Shown one piece after another: positions 49,323-57,549 of a stretch of DNA of 64,000 nucleotides (the first letter of the stretch is position 1; each line of letters starts with the position of its first letter). The position numbers were made by a program, and so were the translations under genes. The notes below the pieces were generated by a model. It was not told the DNA's origin. It made no database searches and saw only the letters and a program-made list of their open reading frames with translations. The DNA comes from a virus: IMG/VR virus record IMGVR_UViG_3300025910_000007, positions 1 to 64,000 of that record. The stretch is one strand, 5' to 3'.

Positions 49323-50369
49323 TCAGTCCTCCATGTAAGTCATGCGGACCCGCCCGTTCGGTAGTGTTTCCTCGATGTAGCGCTTGCGTTGCTGAGCGGC
49401 CTGTTCTGGACCCAGCGTTTTATTATCACTGCGGCGTTTGGCTGAAATGATCTGCGGGAACTTGTCAGCGATGCCCTTACCTGAATAGGCTTCGGGCATG
49501 TGCTGTTCACCGAAATGGTCCAGATACCACTGGCAGTAGACGCACACGTCCTTTTCGGGATAGGCCCCATGCAAGACGCGCAGCTGTTTCGCCCATGTTG
49601 TAACAACCGCGGCGGCAGACTTGCGATGCGGTCCATTCACCCCTAGCAATCCAGCGCGGTGAACGAGTTCGTACAGGCGGGCTGCGATATTCCTCTCCAT
49701 TGATTGAACAGGAAGGGAACCGTTGGTTGATGCGGGATTTGCCTGATGGGAAGTGCTAGATTTCCCGCAAGAAGAATTATCGTCCCCCCCTGTCCCAAGA
49801 ACGCCGTTAGGCGTTTGGGACTGTTGTTTTTTGATTGTTTTCTTTTTAGGGGGGTAAATACCCCCCACCCGTCGGGGGTATTTACCCCCCGCGGATTCGT
49901 CGGGGGTATTTACCCCCCGCGGTTTGCGGGGCGGTATTTCAACTTCGCCCAACTTCAGAGCGGCCAGCTGTTTTTCAACCTTGCTCGAACAGATATGCAC
50001 CCACCGCTGTTGTGATTCGCCATGCTTGACGGTCTTGACGAAGCCTTCCTTGCGGAACTTCTTGAAGAACTGCTTTTGCGTATCGCTGTCCCAATCAAGG
50101 GAAGTGCGAAGAAATGAAGTGGTGCAGAGAAAGTACGTCTGATCGTCGAATTGCTTTTTGACGCTGTGCTTGCCCGTGGCATGATTGATGAGGTCTTGAT
50201 AGAAGAGGGCTTCAACCTTGGTGAAGAGGCGGTAGGTGACGAATTCCCGCCGAAAGAAGAAGTAGTTGCCCTGCGATTGGGTGATGAGGTCGTCGCAAGC
50301 GCAAAGCGACACGCTGTCCTGCGAACCCTTTACTTTGGCGGTAGGAACGCTAGAATTGTGGGTAGGCAT
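49323..50369 (-). CDS. Helicase-loader/replication-initiator candidate
   Basis: The 348-residue protein starts behind AAGGAG. Residues 30-135 resemble a winged-helix domain (LINHATGKHSVKKQFDDQTYF...FLRTSL). A proline-rich linker (PPRKPRGVNTP, YPRRVGGIYPP) follows, then a helical C-terminus with CVYCQWYLDHFG. Phage proteins of this layout beside DnaB act as loaders. Short GGGGTATTTACCCC repeats lie in the linker coding region. Confidence 0.55.
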   Translation of the reverse strand: MPTHNSSVPTAKVKGSQDSVSLCACDDLITQSQGNYFFFRREFVTYRLFTKVEALFYQDLINHATGKHSVKKQFDDQTYFLCTTSFLRTSLDWDSDTQKQFFKKFRKEGFVKTVKHGESQQRWVHICSSKVEKQLAALKLGEVEIPPRKPRGVNTPDESAGGKYPRRVGGIYPPKKKTIKKQQSQTPNGVLGTGGDDNSSCGKSSTSHQANPASTNGSLPVQSMERNIAARLYELVHRAGLLGVNGPHRKSAAAVVTTWAKQLRVLHGAYPEKDVCVYCQWYLDHFGEQHMPEAYSGKGIADKFPQIISAKRRSDNKTLGPEQAAQQRKRYIEETLPNGRVRMTYMED

Positions 50370-50404
50370 ACCCGTTCTCCTTCTTCATGTTGGGGGACAA
50401 GGTC

Positions 50405-50431
50405 AAAGGGAGCACTGGTCATGCTCCCTTT
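50405..50431. terminator. Hairpin, possible terminator
   Basis: A perfect 10-bp stem (AAAGGGAGCA with TGCTCCCTTT) has a 7-base loop. On the plus strand it is followed by T-rich sequence; on the minus strand the tail is only TTT. It lies between the initiator-like gene and an upstream small gene and may attenuate leftward transcription. Confidence 0.45.
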
Positions 50432-50508
50432 TTCCTTTTCTGGTTCAGCTATTTGATCTCGCCGTGTTCATTTCTAGTCTTGGGCGCCATTGCCCGTAAC
50501 GCTCTGTT

Positions 50509-50727
50509 TCAATTGCCCGCTAGCACTTCTTCAATCCATTTGCTTAGGCGTGGGCACCGCACCTCGAAAAAACAGGATTCCGTGATCGGATCGTTGAGAT
50601 GGTTGCGGATGATCTGTTTGGCCGCTTGTTCGTAAGCGGCTTCATCGTTTCGACATTCGTTAGGCAGCAACGCCACCGCTACGGCTATTTTGGGTGGGAT
50701 GACCTTGGTTAGTTTGTAGGGGCTCAT
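50509..50727 (-). CDS. Small phage protein, unknown
   Basis: The 72-residue protein (MSPYKLTKVIPPKIAVAV...) is helical with two cysteines. Its ATG overlaps the stop of the RHH-like gene. Function unknown. Confidence 0.5.
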   Translation of the reverse strand: MSPYKLTKVIPPKIAVAVALLPNECRNDEAAYEQAAKQIIRNHLNDPITESCFFEVRCPRLSKWIEEVLAGN

Positions 50728-50900
50728 GCTGTTCGCCTCCGCCGTTTGTAGGTATCGAGTGGACGTACTGCCGGACGCGGGGGCGGCATCCCCAGCAGTT
50801 CCCGCACGATGGCATTGAACGATTTATCCTTGCCCAAAGCCTTCAACGCTTTGTAGGCATGAACGTCGACGCCGATCACCTTCTGTTCTGTTTTGGCCAT
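50724..50900 (-). CDS. Ribbon-helix-helix-like small regulator
   Basis: The start at 50900 (MAKTEQKVIGV) follows GGGAGG. The 58 residues, VIGVDVHAYKALKALGKDKSFNAIVRELLG, match the beta-helix-helix pattern of RHH or antitoxin-like DNA-binding proteins; the tail is Arg/Lys-rich. No toxin neighbour is evident, so it is probably a regulator. Confidence 0.6.
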   Translation of the reverse strand: MAKTEQKVIGVDVHAYKALKALGKDKSFNAIVRELLGMPPPRPAVRPLDTYKRRRRTA

Positions 50901-50982
50901 AGCTGCCTCCCGTCTGGGTTGGGTAGGATTCAGGTATAATAGCTTATGCAACGGGTTTCCGTCTAGCGGAATTCTGGGAATT

Positions 50983-51423
50983 TCAAAGCAGGACGTCTGG
51001 ATCGCGGGCCAGCTGCGCATCCTTGCCGCGGGCCGTCGCGTTGGTGCATTGATGGGATGTGCCACGCTGATAGATTTCGTGGCAAGCAACGCAGGACGCA
51101 TTGCCGCTCAGTCGCATGGGGTCTTCGAGCAAGTAGTGCAGCCGCTTCTCGGTCCGTTCCAGTCCTACCTTCGCCTCAGCCGATTTGGCGTTAGCCAGGC
51201 ACGCCTGAATCAACCCCAACAAGCGGATGGCCCCGTCTGCGGTAAAACGGGTGCTGTAATCCCCTGTCAGCGATTCCAGCAGATAGGACAGCGCCCGTTC
51301 GCGACGCCCGTGTTTGGTGGTGTTTTCCTGCTGATTGACGCAGGAACAGAGGTTTTCCGCCAGGCGGATTTGATAGGTGCGCAGCAGCCACTGAATTGTG
51401 GTGCTGACTTCCTTGTTGTCCAT
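50983..51423 (-). CDS. Helical phage protein with HNH-unrelated CxxC, unknown
   Basis: The start at 51423 (MDNKEVSTT) overlaps the upstream stop and gives 146 residues. The protein is helical, with SCVACHEIYQRGTSHQC near the C-terminus as a possible zinc site. No family is recognised. Confidence 0.5.
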   Translation of the reverse strand: MDNKEVSTTIQWLLRTYQIRLAENLCSCVNQQENTTKHGRRERALSYLLESLTGDYSTRFTADGAIRLLGLIQACLANAKSAEAKVGLERTEKRLHYLLEDPMRLSGNASCVACHEIYQRGTSHQCTNATARGKDAQLARDPDVLL

Positions 51424-51581
51424 CATTTCTCCTTTGCGGGCAGTTTCAGTGTCCCGCTTTTGGTGAATTTGATTCTGGTTGTTGGCGTACAGCGGATGCA
51501 ATAACTGAACAGCCGGCCGAACTGGCGGACGCACCGAACATTGCCACCGCAATTGCATTTGCAGATGAACTTGGTTTTCAT
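51423..51581 (-). CDS. Small zinc-binding protein
   Basis: A 52-codon gene linked by ATGA overlap to the RNase H gene. It reads MKTKFICKCNCGGNVRCV and SYCIRCTPTTR, giving six cysteines, and ends in a Lys-rich tail. It probably binds one zinc and nucleic acid. Confidence 0.6.
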   Translation of the reverse strand: MKTKFICKCNCGGNVRCVRQFGRLFSYCIRCTPTTRIKFTKSGTLKLPAKEK

Positions 51582-52108
51582 GTATGCCCCTCATGTTTGC
51601 GTAGAAATTCCTTCGCCAATCGCGAACAGGTTTTGTCGCACCATACATTCCACGGCGAAACAAGCCGCCCGTGTTTGGTACAGCCCCGCCGCAAGTCGAT
51701 CTGTGTCGGGTGGCCTGATACCAGCTCAACTTGCCATCGTCGGCCTTGTCGCAGTTCGATGATCTGTTTGCGCAGCCAATCAGGTATGCCATTGAAGCGG
51801 TCACTGGTCGTTAGTCGGTACAGCGTTACCAGCGAATCGGTAAACAGGACGCCGTTCCAGCCGAATGGTAGGGACAGCAACGCCTGAACGGCAGCGTATG
51901 CCTCCGAGAAATTGTTGGTGATTTTGAGCAGCACTGGGCCGCCCCATGGTTTTACATGCTCGGGTTTGATGATCCCGCAAGCGGATTTTAGCTTACGTTG
52001 ACTGATGGAATCGACCCAGCAGAACGCAAATGTACCGCCATGAGACGAAGGGTTCGGTCCGATAACGCCGCCGTCGCAGAAGATTTGATCGGGTAGGATT
52101 TCGTTCAT
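51578..52108 (-). CDS. RNase H family protein
   Basis: The start at 52108 (MNEILPDQIFCDGG) overlaps the upstream stop. The 176 residues place an acidic quartet in order: FCDGG (D), NNFSEAYAAV (E), LFTDSLVTL (D) and VWCDKTCSRLA (D). This fits type I RNase H, which would remove RNA primers or R-loops. The C-terminus is basic. Confidence 0.78.
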   Translation of the reverse strand: MNEILPDQIFCDGGVIGPNPSSHGGTFAFCWVDSISQRKLKSACGIIKPEHVKPWGGPVLLKITNNFSEAYAAVQALLSLPFGWNGVLFTDSLVTLYRLTTSDRFNGIPDWLRKQIIELRQGRRWQVELVSGHPTQIDLRRGCTKHGRLVSPWNVWCDKTCSRLAKEFLRKHEGHT

Positions 52109-52281
52109 TGGCCCAAATCCCATACCTCATTGATTCTCTGCTGATCGCCGGACGCGATGGCGTCTTTCAGCAACTGTTCCCATTCGATGTAGGCCGCATC
52201 CAACATCGCCACTTCTTCCGCAGTTGGCGGGATCGGGTCCGGTTCATACCTGGTCCACGCCCGCCCTTTGGCTTCATTCAT
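52105..52281 (-). CDS. Small phage protein, unknown
   Basis: A 58-residue gene (MNEAKGRAWTRYEPDPIPP...) with acidic helices. Its stop overlaps the RNase H start. The dispersed repeat pair lies just upstream. Function unknown. Confidence 0.55.
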   Translation of the reverse strand: MNEAKGRAWTRYEPDPIPPTAEEVAMLDAAYIEWEQLLKDAIASGDQQRINEVWDLGQ

Positions 52282-52300
52282 TATTAGATTCCCTTATACT

Positions 52301-52389
52301 GCGTCAGGATTGCGCAGGTCGCGTTCAGATAGCTCCGCTGCGATTTCCCCTGTTTGCTGTTTCACGTCGCGTTATACGCGATCCTGGCT
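52301..52389. repeat. Dispersed repeat, inverted pair (copies S4a and S4b)
   Basis: S4a (52301-52326) reads GCGTCAGGATTGCGCAGGTC plus CGCGTT. S4b (52364-52389) is a divergent reverse complement containing CGCGATCCTGGC. Both are intergenic. The spacing and opposite orientation resemble the S1 pair at 6550-6635. Confidence 0.6.
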
Positions 52390-52412
52390 TGATTGCGGGG
52401 CATTCCTGATGG

Positions 52413-52652
52413 TTAGGGCCGTTCCCCTTTCCGCAGTTCTTCAATGTCCAGGTAGCGGAACTGCTGACCGCAACTGACGCAGCGGTCCAGTTCCAGCAGT
52501 TCGCCGCCTTGGTTGTTTCTTTGCATCAGTAGGACGCCACGTTCGCAGACAGGGCAGTCGCGCTTGAAGCGGCTGCGGTAGTCAAACGGTGTCAATTGCC
52601 CATGATAGACGTCGCGGATGGGCTGATCGAAGTTGGGGGCGATTTCGTTCAT
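52413..52652 (-). CDS. Small zinc-ribbon protein
   Basis: The start at 52652 (MNEIAPNFDQ) gives 79 residues with DCPVCERG and RCVSCGQQF, a classic four-cysteine zinc ribbon. It precedes the dispersed repeat pair and follows the primase gene. Function unknown. Confidence 0.6.
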   Translation of the reverse strand: MNEIAPNFDQPIRDVYHGQLTPFDYRSRFKRDCPVCERGVLLMQRNNQGGELLELDRCVSCGQQFRYLDIEELRKGERP

Positions 52653-52654
52653 GT

Positions 52655-53530
52655 TCATTCCAGAAACTCCCTTCGCAGTTTGCGAACTTCTTTGGGTGAC
52701 GCACTGCCGGGATCGGCTGCGTCGATTTCAACGCGAATCGTCTTGCCGGCGAACGCGCTCAGTTCCCGGCACAGTATCTTCGCACGTCGTTGTGCGGCCG
52801 GTTCTGAATCGAAAATGATGATGCGGATGGGGTGTCGTGATATCAACAGCACCTGTGCCCGCGTTACCCCGACGCCCAGCGTTGCGACTGCGCCTGGACC
52901 CACTCGCATGGCGTCCATTGGCCCTTCCGTCACGATGATGGCGTGGCGGACCATATCATGTCCGAAGAGCAGGGATTTCGCGGGGAACACTTCTTCTTCT
53001 GGCTTGGCGTTCTCATAGCGCAGTTTCGCCTGATCGGACACCGCCCGCGTCGTCCAGCTAACCGTTTCCCCGCGGAAGGTAATGGGGATGAATACCCGCC
53101 ATGCCAGCCGCGCACTTAGTCCGATCCCTTTCAGGCCCCATAGCCGTTCCACTTCAACCGGATCGAAACCACGATGACGCAGGTATGCCTTGTGGATTGG
53201 CAGCAGCGCTCCTAGCCCATGCGGCAGCACCAGCTTGCCCCGCCGACGCATGGTAGGGGCGCGGCGGTCCCAACGCATGCCCTTGAGCAGTTCGGCGATC
53301 TTGCGGGGCTCTTCGCCGGTAACATCGCGAACAACATCCCAAAGACGATGCACCCCGCATTTCCAGCAGGAGCAGGAACCGTGGGCGATGCTAATGCCCA
53401 TACCGTAATTGCCCGTACCGATGCCACAATACGGGCAGACGATCCCGAGCCAGCCTTCAGAGACGTGTTGACTTTCGCCGTGCTGACGAAAGTCAACGTC
53501 GTACTCTTGCAGGATTTCGATGAGGGTCAT
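52655..53530 (-). CDS. DnaG-like primase
   Basis: The 291-residue protein has an N-terminal zinc domain (CPYCGIG...CSCWKCGVH) and a TOPRIM region with IIVTEGPMDAMRV (the Glu) and RIIIFDSEPAAQR (a DxD-like motif, here DSE). It is shorter than bacterial DnaG and lacks the helicase-interaction domain. It should make primers for the DnaB-like helicase fork. Confidence 0.82.
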   Translation of the reverse strand: MTLIEILQEYDVDFRQHGESQHVSEGWLGIVCPYCGIGTGNYGMGISIAHGSCSCWKCGVHRLWDVVRDVTGEEPRKIAELLKGMRWDRRAPTMRRRGKLVLPHGLGALLPIHKAYLRHRGFDPVEVERLWGLKGIGLSARLAWRVFIPITFRGETVSWTTRAVSDQAKLRYENAKPEEEVFPAKSLLFGHDMVRHAIIVTEGPMDAMRVGPGAVATLGVGVTRAQVLLISRHPIRIIIFDSEPAAQRRAKILCRELSAFAGKTIRVEIDAADPGSASPKEVRKLRREFLE

Positions 53531-53802
53531 GGCTGTTGCGGTTGCGGCGGTCGGTTCAGCATTCGTAGCAGCTGGGCTTCCGCTTTGGCGCTTCGGACCC
53601 CTTCAGCATGAGCATCGTCCAGTGCCAGAGCGATGAGTTTGGTTAGTTCGCTATCGACGGCGGCTTCTTGCTTTAGTCGGCCGCTCGCTTCGGTAGGCAG
53701 ATGTACCCAGGCGTCTATTACATGCTGCGCTTGTTCCAGCGATTCTTCAGACACGATCCAGCCGTCGCGAAATGCTGTCAGCAGTTCATCTTTGTAGGTC
53801 AT
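53527..53802 (-). CDS. Small helical protein, unknown
   Basis: The 91-residue helical protein with acidic N-terminus ends in a Pro/Gln tail. It is joined by ATGA overlaps to genes on both sides, including the primase. Function unknown. Confidence 0.55.
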   Translation of the reverse strand: MTYKDELLTAFRDGWIVSEESLEQAQHVIDAWVHLPTEASGRLKQEAAVDSELTKLIALALDDAHAEGVRSAKAEAQLLRMLNRPPQPQQP

Positions 53803-54074
53803 GGGGCCTCCTTCACGCAGTAGCGTAGCTGAGTGGCGGCATCGGACAGGAAGTCCGCCAATTTGTCCAGGTCTTTCGCCTTGAGGAAACAGAGCGAAAA
53901 GACGGTATTCCCTTCGCTGATGACGAGGTTGCTAATGTCCTTACCTTTGCTGCCCTGTTCGACGTAGATCGTCGCCGAGCCGCCTTCATCATCTGCCGAC
54001 AATGGCAAGGTCAGGGTTAGCTGCATTCGCTCCGACTGTTCCGCCAGGGCTTTGTTGAATTCTTGATCGGTCAT
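53799..54074 (-). CDS. Small phage protein, unknown
   Basis: The start at 54074 (MTDQEFNKALAEQ) overlaps the upstream stop and gives 91 residues. TLTLPLSADDEGGSATIYVEQGS is a beta segment. No family is recognised. Confidence 0.5.
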   Translation of the reverse strand: MTDQEFNKALAEQSERMQLTLTLPLSADDEGGSATIYVEQGSKGKDISNLVISEGNTVFSLCFLKAKDLDKLADFLSDAATQLRYCVKEAP

Positions 54075-54556
54075 GATTTGTCTCCGCACACAAAGGTCTG
54101 TTTCCAGTGAGACGGCAGCCGTTCCGTCAGCAGGTTTTGGTACATCGCCCAGATGATAGCTGGCGGGACGTCGTGAACGTTGCGGGCGATGGCCACGTCA
54201 ACCGGGCAAAGGACGTTGACGATCTCGACATCGCGGCCATAGATTTCGGCCAGCCTGTAGTAAGGAGATATTTCCCATGCCTGCGTATTGGTGTTGTCCA
54301 CGACCACCGACGCCATATCGCTGTAGTGGTCGGGATCTGTGAGCTGATTCAGGAATTTGCCGAGGCATTGATTGTGCGCCGGCCCGATGTTCGCCGGGTT
54401 GAAACGATAGACGCCGTCGATTACATGAAAGTCATCCGCTGAACAGACCAAAGGTCTGTTCAGACCGTCTAGGCCCCCCAGCAGACCGTTGTGATTGTCT
54501 TCGATCCACGTCGATTTCCCTGATCCCGGCAGCCCTCGCATGATGTAGACTTTCAT
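54071..54556 (-). CDS. P-loop kinase, polynucleotide-kinase-like
   Basis: The 161-residue protein begins MRGLPGSGKST (Walker A), and has CSADDFHVIDGVYRF, VVVDNTNTQAWEISPY and ARNVHDVPPAIIWAMYQNL. This matches AAA_33/NEDD4BP2-type kinases related to T4 Pnk. It could phosphorylate 5'-OH nucleic-acid ends, which is of interest given the unusual tRNA genes, but substrate is not proven. Confidence 0.72.
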   Translation of the reverse strand: MKVYIMRGLPGSGKSTWIEDNHNGLLGGLDGLNRPLVCSADDFHVIDGVYRFNPANIGPAHNQCLGKFLNQLTDPDHYSDMASVVVDNTNTQAWEISPYYRLAEIYGRDVEIVNVLCPVDVAIARNVHDVPPAIIWAMYQNLLTERLPSHWKQTFVCGDKS

Positions 54557-55968
54557 GTGTTTCCCTCGTTGAGAAGTTCCTTGATGAGCTGATCGAACAC
54601 GCTGAGGTTGTCTCCCTTGCCGCGGCCGTCGATGGTACGGTTGATCGTTTTCTGCTTCGCTTGCAACAGTCCTACCAAACGCTCTTCAATTGTTCCTTTC
54701 GCCACGAGCCAAAATGAGCGGGAATGGATACCTTCCTGACCGCGGCCGATGCCGTGCGTGCGGTCTTCTGCTTGCGTATGCGTGGCAGGTGACCATGCGT
54801 ATTCGACGAACGCTGTTGTACTGACACCTTTGGCGGACCACCCCACCCCAGTCGCCTTGATCTGCCCCAGGAACACCCGGCATTTACCGTTGGTTAGGAA
54901 CTTGTCAACGGCGTTCTGTCGCTTATGGCCGGTGATGGTGCCATCGACGCGGACGCAGCAATCCTTGTAACGCTTTTCCAGTTCGCCGAGAACGGAATGA
55001 TGGACAGCGTACAGGATGATCTTTTCTTCTGAGTCATGCAGGAAGCCGTCCACCCAATCGAACACCGCTTTGAGTTTTAGTTGTGCCGCCAGTTTCTTCA
55101 GCGCTGCCAATTTCACCAACGCTGCGGCCCGCAATGATTTCTTACGTTTCTTCGGATGGAACTTGGCCAGCCATAACCCGAACGACCGCTGCGCCAGTTC
55201 ATACTCCTTCCTGCGTTCAATACCGAGCGGAACAACGTGTCGTGCTTTGGGTGGTAGCTGTTTGAGGACGTCTTCCTTGCGACGGCGGATCATCAGGTTG
55301 TCTACCAGCAGTCGGTTAAGGACGTCGAGATTGCTGGCCCCGTCGAAGGAAATACCCCACGGTGTACGTCTGGGAGCACAGAACTTGTGACCAAATGGCC
55401 AGAAGGATGGGAACAGGTCGGGACGAAGTATGTTCAACGTCACGAACAATTCGCGGGGGCGATTACCGATGGGCGTGCCCGACAGCGCCAGTACGTGCGG
55501 GACGTTTCTGCAAAGCAATCTACAGGCTCGACTGCGGGCAGATTTGGTGTCGAGAAGGTAGTGGCTTTCATCGATGATGATTAGTTGCGGGTTCAGGCTG
55601 GTCAGGGCATCTACCCAGCCTTCCCGATGGACACCCTTGCGTTCGGATGGAGCCAGGATGTCATAGTTGACGATGACGACCTTTCGACGCGACCACGAAC
55701 CGCCGCGGCGGGGGGACAGCCCCCCAACCACGGCAGCCCCCAGCCCGAAATGCACGCGGCACTCACGTTCCCAGTTGTACTTCAATCCTGCTGGACAGAC
55801 GATGACGATAGGCAGCAGCGCAGGATTGCGGTGAGCGTACAGCAGCGCTTGCAGGCTTTTGCCCAGCCCCATCGAATCGGCAAGGAGCGCCCTGCCATCG
55901 AAGCGTTCTATGGCCTCGACGCCTTCGATTTGGAACGGGTAAGGTTCGGTGAGAATGCGGCGAATCAT
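54553..55968 (-). CDS. SNF2-family helicase (SMARCAL1/UvsW-like role)
   Basis: The 471-residue protein has PYPFQIEGVEAIE, Walker A LADSMGLGKSL, motif II IIDESHYL, motif III LALSGTPIGN and a C-terminal lobe with GQIKATGVGW and QAEDRTHGIGR (motif VI). Such phage helicases remodel stalled forks or R-loops. It overlaps the kinase gene by four bases. Confidence 0.83.
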   Translation of the reverse strand: MIRRILTEPYPFQIEGVEAIERFDGRALLADSMGLGKSLQALLYAHRNPALLPIVIVCPAGLKYNWERECRVHFGLGAAVVGGLSPRRGGSWSRRKVVIVNYDILAPSERKGVHREGWVDALTSLNPQLIIIDESHYLLDTKSARSRACRLLCRNVPHVLALSGTPIGNRPRELFVTLNILRPDLFPSFWPFGHKFCAPRRTPWGISFDGASNLDVLNRLLVDNLMIRRRKEDVLKQLPPKARHVVPLGIERRKEYELAQRSFGLWLAKFHPKKRKKSLRAAALVKLAALKKLAAQLKLKAVFDWVDGFLHDSEEKIILYAVHHSVLGELEKRYKDCCVRVDGTITGHKRQNAVDKFLTNGKCRVFLGQIKATGVGWSAKGVSTTAFVEYAWSPATHTQAEDRTHGIGRGQEGIHSRSFWLVAKGTIEERLVGLLQAKQKTINRTIDGRGKGDNLSVFDQLIKELLNEGNT

Positions 55969-55983
55969 CTGGTCTCCGTTGAG

Positions 55984-56202
55984 CTACGACACCGTTCCGG
56001 CCAAGGTGCAACGATCCTTCATCTTCAGTCGGCAGAGGTAGTCTTCGACAGCTAGCGATGCTTCCGATTCCAGCATCGAGATTGGGCTGCATCCGATCTG
56101 TTTGGCACGTTTCGTCAGCATCTGCCACTCTTCGCGGGTCAGGCGGTCCCGCAGGATGACGGTGCAGCGCTCGACGCCGTCTTTGCTCATGGTGAACTTC
56201 AT
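55984..56202 (-). CDS. Small phage protein, unknown
   Basis: The 72-residue protein (MKFTMSKDGVERCTVILRDRLT...) has a helical core and several Lys/Arg residues. It might be an RHH- or HTH-like binder, but no clear match is seen. Confidence 0.45.
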   Translation of the reverse strand: MKFTMSKDGVERCTVILRDRLTREEWQMLTKRAKQIGCSPISMLESEASLAVEDYLCRLKMKDRCTLAGTVS

Positions 56203-56210
56203 TGGGATGC

Positions 56211-56405
56211 CTAGCCTTTCTGTTTTTCCAGTGAGGCTTTGGTGACGAAGCTGGTAGTGCCGCGGGGCGATTCGCCGGTTAGGTCAACCGTGAAGATGAC
56301 CTGGGCGCAGTCGGGGTGTCGCGCTTTGTATGCCCACATCATCGCCCAGCTGAGGTACTGGTCGATAATCATGAGGTCGTGTTCGGTGTTGTCCGGCGGT
56401 TTCAC
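56211..56405 (-). CDS. Small phage protein, unknown
   Basis: A GTG start at 56405 overlaps the stop of the sigma-like gene. The 64 residues (VKPPDNTEHDLMIIDQ...) end in a Lys/Gln tail. The overlap supports translation. Function unknown. Confidence 0.5.
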   Translation of the reverse strand: MKPPDNTEHDLMIIDQYLSWAMMWAYKARHPDCAQVIFTVDLTGESPRGTTSFVTKASLEKQKG

Positions 56406-56950
56406 GGCAGCGCCTCCCGCACTTCGGCAAAACTCTCTGCCACCCGCCGCCAGGTCCAACCGAGTTCCAGCAGAAAAGTCATGATCGCCCCCCGGCGGCG
56501 ATCCACCGGCTTTTCTGCCGGCTCTTCATGTTCCCGCTCTTTCATGAGTGCCACGATATCGGGCGGCGGTTCCAGCGCCAGCCGCAGCACGACCGCAGCG
56601 TCATTGCTGACCTCAGCCAGCAGCGAATAGGGGCCGTCGTCCAGTGCGGCCAGTGCTTCCATCTTCAGGCCGTAGGTTTCGTGGGCAGTTTGCTTGCGTC
56701 GGGCTGCTAGACACTTTTGCAAGCCTACCCAGACGCGATAGTAGACCCAGCCCGAGAAGTTCTTGCGTGTCCCATCGAACGTGTTGTAGGCGATGCAGTA
56801 GGCCTCGGATGCATCGCTGAACAGGTCGTCGTAATCGCCGCCATGCGACCGCTGGAACCGGCAGCAGATGTAATGCAGCAGCTTCTCGACGTGCTCATAC
56901 GATGCTCGGCGCGGTTGAAACGTCTCCTGTTGAATCGTTGCGGCCATCAT
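56402..56950 (-). CDS. Sigma-70-like factor
   Basis: The 182-residue protein has a region-2-like segment: HVEKLLHYICCRFQRSHGGDYDDLFSDASEAYCIAY, then FSGWVYYRVWVGLQKCL (helix 2.4-like). A C-terminal helix-turn-helix-like TWRRVAESFAEVREAL fits region 4. It could redirect host RNA polymerase to phage promoters. No obvious cognate motif is proven. Confidence 0.65.
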   Translation of the reverse strand: MMAATIQQETFQPRRASYEHVEKLLHYICCRFQRSHGGDYDDLFSDASEAYCIAYNTFDGTRKNFSGWVYYRVWVGLQKCLAARRKQTAHETYGLKMEALAALDDGPYSLLAEVSNDAAVVLRLALEPPPDIVALMKEREHEEPAEKPVDRRRGAIMTFLLELGWTWRRVAESFAEVREALP

Positions 56951-57014
56951 CGACCAACCTCCTGTTTGGGGACATGGTAGGAATAGGGGCCTCTTCCCTG
57001 TTCCCTGTTCCGGT

Positions 57015-57191
57015 TTACTTCTGGCGGGCCGCCTCAGTCCGCTGAGCGTAGGCGCGTCCCCGCTGCTGCCGCCAGCGGGCGTACTGCCTGCGGGTCGGTT
57101 CCACCTGGGCCAACCTGCACGCCCTGTTGAACAGGTCGTCGCATACGGCGGCCATTGTGTAGGTAGTGGTCGGCTTCTTCGTGCTCTTCAT
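57015..57191 (-). CDS. Small basic protein
   Basis: A 58-residue gene (MKSTKKPTTTYTMAAVCDD...) with a very Arg/Gln-rich C-terminus (RRQYARWRQQRGRAYAQR). It lies immediately downstream of the tRNA. It may bind nucleic acid. No family is recognised. Confidence 0.5.
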   Translation of the reverse strand: MKSTKKPTTTYTMAAVCDDLFNRACRLAQVEPTRRQYARWRQQRGRAYAQRTEAARQK

Positions 57192-57228
57192 CGTCGTTCT
57201 CCTGTCATGTGATGTAGGGCGAAACAGA

Positions 57229-57305
57229 GCCGCGGATGGGCTTTGAACCCATGTCTCCCGACGCGTGCGGGTATCCTGGTCCAGCCTTTTCTAGACGACC
57301 GCGGC
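57229..57305 (-). tRNA. tRNA, anticodon uncertain (possibly CGC)
   Basis: The acceptor GCCGCGG/CCGCGGC pairs 7/7. The D-region (GTCTAGA...GGAC) resembles tRNA-Glu, and the T arm is ATGGG-TTCAAAG-CCCAT. The anticodon arm is irregular: the best stem is CCCG/CGGG around CACGCGT, giving CGC with A rather than U at position 33. The D-loop is long. A functional tRNA with weak spots or a decaying copy are both possible. Confidence 0.6.
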
Positions 57306-57320
57306 TGATGGTTGCGGCAG

Positions 57321-57518
57321 TTAGCCCAACTGAAGATGATCCCGCAGCTGGTCCTTCATGCCCGCCGGTGCGTACTGAATGAACTGTTGAAACTCAGGAA
57401 TCTTGGCAGTGTCTCCCGCAAGGATATCGCGGGACAGGTTGAGCAGATGACAGTACAGTCCGAAGGATGACATGGACTGATGGGCCTGCTGCTGACGCTG
57501 CTGTTCTCGGGTCTTCAT
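57321..57518 (-). CDS. Small helical protein, unknown
   Basis: The 65-residue protein starts with a Gln/Arg-rich stretch followed by helices (SFGLYCHLLNLSRDIL). It sits just upstream of the tRNA in transcription order. Function unknown. Confidence 0.5.
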   Translation of the reverse strand: MKTREQQRQQQAHQSMSSFGLYCHLLNLSRDILAGDTAKIPEFQQFIQYAPAGMKDQLRDHLQLG

Positions 57519-57549
57519 CGGTTTCTCCTGTTTGGCGGGCGAATGGGAA

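Noticed and set aside
50925-50945. TATAAT on the plus strand as a promoter
   Set aside because: No rightward gene follows and no convincing -35 lies at the right spacing.
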